NCBI RefSeq assembly: GCF_000471905.2
Contig: NW_006495906.1
Span: forward strand, 2,993,779-3,057,778
Direction of reading: 5' to 3'
DNA: 64,000 bases
Source of the DNA: Amborella trichopoda
Lineage: Eukaryota; Streptophyta; Magnoliopsida; Amborellales; Amborellaceae
In this document: positions 57,449 through 64,000 of the stretch, piece by piece
Layout of the letters: each line of letters starts with the position of its first letter
How positions within the stretch are numbered: the stretch's first letter is position 1
Notes under the pieces: model-generated
What the model was told of the DNA's origin: nothing
Database searches by the model: none
Seen by the model: the letters and a program-made list of their open reading frames with translations, nothing else
Program-made: the position numbers and the translations under genes

Positions 57449-57859
57449 TTTGAAGGCCTTACATTCTCTCTTTCTCGCTTTCTCTCATTCCCATCTCTCT
57501 CTTCTAATTACAATCTCTCTCAAGCATTTTTATTTATTCTCTCAATACATTAATCATGATTTTCGCTATCAATCATTTCACAAATGAATTTATAGAGGCA
57601 ACACATTTTTTTCTTTGCTGCTCGGATCTCATCCCAAAAATGGTCGTAGCTCATCTTTCACATCGCATAGCGAATCATGGACCTGTTGTCGCAAAAGACC
57701 ATCATGTACCCTCATCGCATGGGGTCGTATGTTCATGGGCTCAAAAGAGTTCTTCAAATAAGCTACTCCCTTTTGTAGCCATACAACCAGCACCAAACAT
57801 TTGGGTTTCATAGGTGAACAACATTATAGTCTGTTGTTCCATTTGACATATCAAATACT

Positions 57860-58290
57860 AGCAGGTGCACCCACTGGAATATTTAATTTATCTAGATCTC
57901 GATCTTTCTCAATCTTACCTTATTCCTCAAGTGATAAAAACATGGTATTATATGCTTGGAGTTCTTATGGAATCGTGGCTCTTTTGACACACATATCGTC
58001 ACCGTGCTGTTGTAGAAAATTCTTACTGCCTCACAACGCACGACGTGAAAGTCAAGTCGATTAAGAAGTTTCTTTATCCATACGGCCTCCTCGATCACCA
58101 AACAGCACGCTACGTACTCTACCTTCATGGTGGAAAATTACGTCACATCTTGTTTATTTAATTTCCAAGAAACTGCACCCCCTCCAAGCATGAACACATA
58201 TCTAGATGTAGACTTCTCATCATCTGGATCTGTGAGATAGCTTGCACCTGTATATCTGAATATCCAACCAGCTAAAAAAAAGTGGGATTG
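57860..58290 (-). pseudogene. Element G copia RNase H remnant
   Basis: The minus-strand translation from about 58270 reads [23 protein letters not shown], a signature of the copia RNase H. A stop follows before FSTMKVEYVACC, which keeps the catalytic Glu of (M)EAEY. After EEAVWIKKLL the third block is IFYNSTVTICV where relatives have YCDN/S, so the catalytic Asp is now Asn. KEPRFHKNSKHI and FYHLRNKV end the domain near 57900. The upstream reverse transcriptase and integrase are absent. This is the only enzyme trace in G. Confidence 0.85.
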
Positions 58291-59509
58291 TAGTAGCTCC
58301 CACTCAATTATTACACATACAACATATACATTCTCAACATTCTTATGTATATATCATAAGGTAGCATATAAAGTCTCATGTAATATATAATTCAATACCT
58401 GTTGGTTTCACAATATGCAAAAACCTTCATGAACCACAAAGGTTCAACCACACTAGGCATCTTGGTGGTAAGTTTATACAAACCAAGTTATCTAATCAAC
58501 ACATTATGTGTCAGGGAAGCCCAGCATGATGGCAATCCTATAACATTCCCTATGGTTCAAAGTCTTAGGTAATCGTGGATTCTAAATAGCTACAAACATG
58601 GGTCAAGACATATAGGTATTTAAAAGAAAACAGTGCATGATAGTTTTTCTCCTACTTTTATAAATACCTCCAAAACATAATGTTTTTCTTTTTAATAAAA
58701 GAAAAATTGACTTGGTATATATATATGCATTCACAAGCAATAGTTATATAATAGTAAGACAATTTAAAATGATTTTCATAAAAACTTAATGGACCTTGCA
58801 AGGCTATGTGGTTTCTCAAATTCATATTCATAGACTTAGGATTTTCTCAAATTATAAAATTTAATTATAAAATACATGCTTAGCCTTCATAAATTATTTA
58901 CCGCATTCACCTTTAATTTCCTACCAAGTCAAGTTCATGGCCATAAAAATAAATCATATATACCATCTTATAACTTTATCCAAAATAAAACATGACTAAA
59001 TAATGTCTATTAAAGCCTTGACAAAATAATTCCTTTTTGGCAATTATGGAGAATTTATCAAGAGATCATCATCACATGTAACGCATCATATGATAGAAAT
59101 TATTGAGAGGATGGTCACCAAGACCAAGTTTCATCAGAACACTCCCTTTATGCTTACATATTTGAATGAGCCACACCCATATCTCGTGTTTCATCCATAG
59201 GGCTCAAAGCCCTTGATCAAATCACATCTCCATGTGTATCACTACCTTAAGTAGTTCATACTCAACTACAAGGAGGTACAAAAACACAAGGTATTCAAAG
59301 CCGACACTTTCAAATTAGTTAGCACTTATCACTTAATATCTATACACTCCATACATATTCATAAAACAATTAGCTAAAATATAACCAAAGCACATTAGAT
59401 AAAGTTATTGAATCCTCTTTCCTTATATGACCTTATCATATAATGTGGGATGGATTTCATACCTCAAAACCATGTAGTGTGGTACCTGGGCTTTCTTGAT
59501 TCATCGCTT
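58291..59509 (-). other. Element G AT-rich internal region without genes
   Basis: AT-rich sequence with no frame above 60 codons and no copia motif on either strand. It holds the place where integrase and reverse transcriptase would be expected. Confidence 0.6.
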
Positions 59510-59750
59510 TTACTTGTTTGACAAGCATTTGTGATCTTGCAAGTGCACGCAACTGACGGAGAATATATTGGTCATTGGTTTCACATGTCCCGAAGTGTCA
59601 ATCTCTTCGGCATTTGGATGCTCCTGTCTTACACCGTGAAGAAAATATCTTCTTCGTCCCATTATTTCAAATATCATAATTTCGATTCTTCCAATGATAT
59701 TTAGCATTTCTATGCTACCACCAAGTCTCTCTATATATCCATTCATTTCG
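59510..59750 (-). pseudogene. Element G possible gag fragment
   Basis: A 78-codon minus-strand frame (start near 59746) contains YIERLGGSIEMLNIIG and later HPNAEEIDTSGHVKP. It has no zinc knuckle and no motif I can name. Its position after the leader would suit a gag or pol piece. The evidence is only the frame and the location, so the call is weak. Confidence 0.25.
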
Positions 59751-61220
59751 AAGAAATCAAGATGATGTTATTGGTATTGTAGTTCTTCTTCTTTTTTCTA
59801 TTTCCAGATCGATTACTCTTCACATAGAGTCTCTTATCTTGCTAACTCTGCATTACATCTCTCTGAAGTTGTACTATAATAAACCATACTCATGGCACAC
59901 TGTAAAGCCTTTTAAAATAAGTCTTAAAGGTCTCCATAATTGGGAATTCAAGGATGTGCCTTAACATGCCACATCTTTTAATTTATTGCAGCATAGAACA
60001 TAGGCATCCCATGATAAAAATATGATAATGCGCAGTTCCATTCCTAAATCATACCATATAGTGAGTCTTCGTTTCAGTGACATTTAGGTCACAATGCAAT
60101 TTTCTCAACAGAAAATCAGATTGAGCACCTCTCAATAAAAAAATTGTTTCTCTCAATTCTCAAAGAATTTATTTCTATCTTTAGTGTTGAAAGCTAAACT
60201 CAAAAATAAAATCACAACATCATAGTTTGAATCCCAAATAATACTTTTCTTCAGAGAAAAAAATAAGTGACATTCATGTCACAAAATAAATCATACTGCA
60301 AAATTTCAAGATGAACACTATCTAGTAAAATTTTCTTTTCTCTTTACTCTCATGGAGTTTCTATTTCAATCCAACTTTGTTTGAAATTAGACACATAATG
60401 ATAACACATATATTTCTACAAGCCTCATTTGATTTCGTTAAGTAGGCTTGATAAATATTGTTATTCATGTCTCAATGAATAACATACCAAATTGTAGAAA
60501 ATTCAGGATGACCTCTCTTTAATCTAAAATTTTTATTTCTCTCTTCCTATAGATATTTCTCTTTCAAATAAAGTTTTTTAGAAAATAGACTCAGAATGGA
60601 AGTCCAAAAATTGAGTGTGGACCATAAAACATACTGTTAAGTATAGAAATAAAATCATGACTTCCAAGTTATGGAAATAGTTTTTGTTGCAGAAAATAAC
60701 ACTTGCCTACCCTTCAATAAATTGATCATATCTTTCAAACCACAAGGAATTTCTTGATGAAATGTTTTTTCTTAAAATTAGACTCAATTTTGTGAGTTAT
60801 GAAAAGATTTCAAAAATAAATAAAATCATATGATTGGTGGGAAAAATCAGGGAACTCAGTGGACAGTTCTTGGATTTTACAGGGTCAGAACTGACACCCT
60901 TCATTGATGATTCTAAAACTCTCAATTCCCTTATGATCTTCCACTGAAAGTTTTCTGATAGATCCTACTCTTAAAGACACAAAATATCACTGAAGTATGC
61001 AATAGAAAAATATCTCATTATATTCTTCTTATCACTACTCCAAAATAGCTCAGAGTACTCATTATGCAGAGTGCCTTTTCGGTGTTGGAATGTTTCAATA
61101 ATTCTTAACCGTGGGTGTATTTCTTGACCACAAAGGTCATTAACTTTCTTATATCTCATTCCCAAGCTTGATCTAAACTCCATAAAGAGAAAAAATAACT
61201 AATGTCATCAAGTATCAATA
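59751..61220 (-). other. Element G 5' internal region without genes
   Basis: This AT-rich leader and possible gag region has no supported gene. The word TTCTCT(A/T)AAAATT and a TCATGTCACA(A)T(A)AA-like phrase recur near 60080, 60270 and 60460, which suggests old direct repeats of about 190 bp. The minus frame 60971-61183 has no recognisable domain. Confidence 0.5.
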
Positions 61221-61232
61221 GCTCTGATACCA
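61221..61232 (-). other. Primer binding site of element G
   Basis: Minus-strand TGGTATCAGAGC is a perfect match to the initiator Met tRNA primer site. It lies one base inside the 5' LTR. Confidence 0.92.
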
Positions 61233-61233
61233 A

Positions 61234-63175
61234 TGAAAAAAATACCTATGTGATCTTTTACATGGGAATACTTTTTTTTTTTTCTTCACCCCTTTCTTTT
61301 GCCAAAAGATCACTTACATGTGGTCTTTATTATAATAAGATAAATTTCAAAATAAAATCAACATAAAAATAAAACCAAGATCTTAACAACTTGATGCCAT
61401 TAAAACAACTATATACTATGCTTGAGAATAAAAGATAAGATTGCAAGAAACAAAAGGAAGAGTGTCGCAGATTACCTCAATCGGGCTTATTACACCCCAC
61501 ACCAAGTTACAACCATCCGATGGCACGGGATCAACGGTCTAGCTTCAATCTCGAACCGGAAAAGCAAATTTCAGTCAAGCCACACTAATGGAACATGAAC
61601 CCCTTTTATCACAAACTCAAATCCTAGGTGAATTATCTGAGCAACCTAGTTTGAGATAGATGAATTCTCTTTTTGCTAAACCCTGAAACCCTTAGCCATA
61701 AATCTATATTTGAGAGATAGGAGTGAAGTACTCTATAACTTAAACCCTTAGGTTCTTTCACAATGTGGGAGAAAAAGATCAAACATGAGAGATATAAACT
61801 TTCTTAAGAGAAAGAGCTAGAAATATAAGGTGTAGAGATTTTTTTTGGTAGAGACAATCCATTTTTATAGGCTTTGAATAGGATGAGGGTTTTTATTTCT
61901 TTTGCTTGCCTCTTCTTGTTAGATTGAACATAGACAGTCGATCAAGGGTGACTTGTGGGGTGAGAGATCTGAGCCATCTATTCCATAGATGGGCCATCAA
62001 CATTATGGAAGATGCATAAACCATTATCCCCATTTTCTAAACCATTTTCCCATCAATAGAAATTAAATAAATTAAATCTAATCAAAATATTGTGCATACC
62101 ATAAAATAGCACAAGTCTACTCAATCTTTCAAATAAATCTTTCAAATATATATCAAGTCAATATCTTGCAACCATATGGCCACATGCCATATCACCAAAA
62201 AATAGGAAAGAGAATAAGGGTGGGGCGTGCCACCCAAGGGAGGCACTTATGGGCCCCACCTTCTAAAAATATGGCGGGCCCAAGTGTACAATGGGCTCCC
62301 ATGATATTTTTATATATTTAAAATTAATAAAAGGATTTTAGAATATTATTTGAATATTTAAACAATTGTAAAATCAATATCTTTAATTTTTTAAATCCAA
62401 AAATTATAAATAAAATATTCAAGGGTTCATAAAAATTCAAATAATAATCTTAAAATAATTTTCATCATAAAACAAATACAATTAAATTAATTTGATGGGA
62501 AAAATATCCCTATGGTTTAGGAATTAACAATCATTAGGCACTGCACCTTCAACTGTGGACTATGGACCACAGTTACTTTATCAGACCGATCTAGTGTTTC
62601 CCATGACCCACAATCCAAGCAGGAGCTCATTAGCGGGTCACCAAAGTTCGACCGATGAGCAAAGGGATAGCAATCCCAGTCTATGGATTTCAGGTCCTCC
62701 CCTAGAGACGAGTCAAGGTCACATAGATCTGATGCGACCATAGCTTCTATTACATAGGGGTATCTCTCGCACATGCATATGCTTTACCCTAAAAGGTGGA
62801 TTTCTAGCTTTCCCAAGCAATCTATTGATATGCATGTCGTGTGATGACATATAGATGAGGCTTTGGCCCCTGTCTCTATAGGCCACCATCACACACAAGG
62901 GTCACACAGTCCCTCAGCTCACTCATTCGGGCATATTTTTCGACTTTATCAAGGGCGAACCCATTAGAACCCTTCTCGATTTGTTCTTTATGCCCAGGTA
63001 ATATGGGTTTTTCTCAATCGACTGACCTAGATCGTCAAGCACAGTCTGGTATCTGCAAACATTATTTGCTTAGTATGGCCCACGAGGGGCCACACTCCCA
63101 CTGAGTTCATGTTCCATTATATCATTTCATTTTACAAGCACTCATAAGGCCTTTAAAGGCCACATGAACCCAACA
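61234..63175 (-). repeat. 5' LTR of element G
   Basis: On the minus strand it starts TGTTGGGTTCATGTGGCCTT at 63175 and ends ...TTTTTTTCA at 61234. It is the same length as its partner at 55493-57434. Confidence 0.93.
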
Positions 63176-64000
63176 TCTCTTGGGCACCCTTCTCTCTGCA
63201 ACTTCTCTTTCTCTCTCTAAGAAACCACAAACCATGTGCCAATCTTCTTTCTTTCGTTCCTTTCGCTGTTTTTCGTCTCGCTTTCATCCAAACTCACTCA
63301 AAGAAAAAGACCCAATAATTCTTTCTCTCTTTCTCTCTCTCTAAAACCTCCCTCATAGTGTTCTTTTTCGTTTCTTTTCGTCTCTCGTTTTTGTTTTGCT
63401 TTTCTTCTTCCAACCTTCTTAACCCAAAAGAAAAAAACCTTTCGTGCCTTTCTCACTCTTTAAACTTAATTACCCAAACTCCCCTCTCTTCATTTTCGTT
63501 TCGTTTTAGGATTTCGTGGCTTCTTTTGTTTTCACTTTGTTTCGTTCCATCCCATTTGTTCATTTTGTTCCCTGCCTCCTCACTCAAAGCCAACAACCCC
63601 ATAGCGTAATAGTAAACCCACCTTCTCATTTGATCAATTAAACCCCTTTTTTGTTCATTTTCTTACTTCATTTCACTTTATAATTTATTTCATTTCATCT
63701 ATTTAAAGTTACCCATTTTATTTTACCTCATTCACCTCCTTTATTTTTCTGACTTCACTCACTTCATTTTATTTCTCTTTATTCCATTTTATTTTATTTA
63801 TTTCACTTATTTTATCGCACCATACCTTACTGTACTTCATCAGTTTGTTTTATTTTAATCTTACTTTATTTTATCTCATCCCATTTTAATTACTCATTTT
63901 ACTTTACCTCAATTACATCTTTTATTTCATTTACCCCATCTTATTTTATTTCATTTACTTTTATCCCTCATATTTTATTTTCCCTTATTTCATTTTATTC
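63176..64000 (+). repeat. Continuation of LTR C after element G
   Basis: It begins with the TCTCT duplication. CT-rich and TTTCGTTT-rich sequence and then a TTTTATTT tract match A 4540-5060 in order. The frame 63358-63609 is a composition artefact. The window ends inside this LTR. Confidence 0.65.

Larger units (their letters stand above)
55493..63175 (-). mobile_element. Element G: copia retrotransposon, mostly noncoding
   Basis: The LTRs are 61234-63175 (5' on the minus strand) and 55493-57434 (3'), each exactly 1942 bases. TCTCT at 55488-55492 and 63176-63180 is the target duplication. The primer site, complementary to initiator Met tRNA, is at 61221-61232, and the polypurine tract is at 57435-57448. 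The 3.8 kb internal region keeps only an RNase H end and a possible gag piece. It is either a non-autonomous element or a strongly deleted one. Confidence 0.92.
37010..64000 (+). mobile_element. Element C: Tat/Ogre-like retrotransposon, 3' end outside window
   Basis: It starts TGTTTTTTGAATGCATTTTT at 37010 in antisense gag B. The five bases before are CTTCA, and the partner duplication lies beyond 64000. Order: 5' LTR (37010-40137), primer site, leader, gag, linker, reverse transcriptase, RNase H, second RNase H, integrase, repeat-rich 3' region (48136-52919) and 3' LTR (from 52920). The second RNase H between polymerase and integrase places it in the Tat lineage. The 3' LTR is split by solo LTR H and element G. 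Many stops and shifts show it is long dead. Confidence 0.82.
52920..64000 (+). repeat. 3' LTR of element C, interrupted and cut by the window end
   Basis: It starts TTTTTGAACGCACC after the primer tract. From about 52932 it jumps to sequence matching A near 3718 (AACCCTATYGCC), so most of U3, with the promoter, is missing. It continues at 52932-53426, 55118-55492 and 63176-64000 around H and G. The last part matches A 4540-5060 (TTTTCATTTTCGTTTCG-like text and then the AT tract). Its middle resembles A more than the 5' LTR of C. Confidence 0.6.

Noticed and set aside
63358..63609. 83-codon Phe/Ser-rich frame
   Set aside because: It reflects T-rich and CT-rich LTR composition.
1..64000. Endogenous pararetrovirus or another virus
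   Set aside because: All pol pieces have LTRs, integrases and target duplications of retrotransposons, and no movement-protein or envelope motif was seen.

Overview
The window is a plant nuclear sequence made almost entirely of nested, decayed LTR retrotransposons. Every recognisable protein belongs to a Ty3/gypsy or Ty1/copia element: chromovirus (Tekay-like), Tat/Ogre-like with a second RNase H, and copia. The primer sites, long LTRs and Tat-type gag are those of seed plants. I see no host gene, tRNA, rRNA or CRISPR array, and the species cannot be named from this sequence. One 82-base N gap (54093-54174) shows it comes from a scaffold.

Left part (1-28200). A fold-back MITE (1-480) lies beside an old minus-strand chromovirus, called J here, whose integrase and chromodomain survive in three pieces (28200-27763, 17268-16712 and 1594-1215). 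Two younger plus-strand elements split J. Element A (1595-16706, target duplication CAAAC) has LTRs over 4.3 kb, a Tat-type primer site and a gag remnant, but no polymerase. Element T (17269-27757, target duplication GTATA) is a Tekay-like chromovirus with all domains visible but many stops.

Middle part (28201-37009). This is a mosaic of fragments: a Tat-like LTR (D) carrying about 2.2 kb of CT-rich repeats, an antisense LTR fragment (F), a plus-strand gag N-terminal piece (E), an alanine-rich repeat block, and an antisense gag C-terminal piece (B).

Right part (37010-64000). Element C is a Tat-like element inserted in B. It has a 3.1 kb 5' LTR, primer site, gag, reverse transcriptase with YVDD, a degenerate RNase H, a second RNase H and integrase, all broken by stops and frameshifts, followed by a long repeat-rich 3' region shared with A. 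Its 3' LTR starts at 52920 and runs past the window end. That LTR is interrupted by a solo copia LTR (H, 53427-55117, CCCCC duplication) and by a minus-strand copia element (G, 55493-63175, TCTCT duplication) whose two LTRs have exactly the same length.

Nothing here works as an operon or host pathway. The biology is insertion history, non-autonomous derivatives (A, and probably G) and LTR control sequences. The least expected signals are a hairpin placed just upstream of the TATA box in several Tat-like LTRs, the fast-changing tandem arrays inside otherwise related LTRs, and a dispersed roughly 30-bp repeat shared by the 3' regions of A and C.
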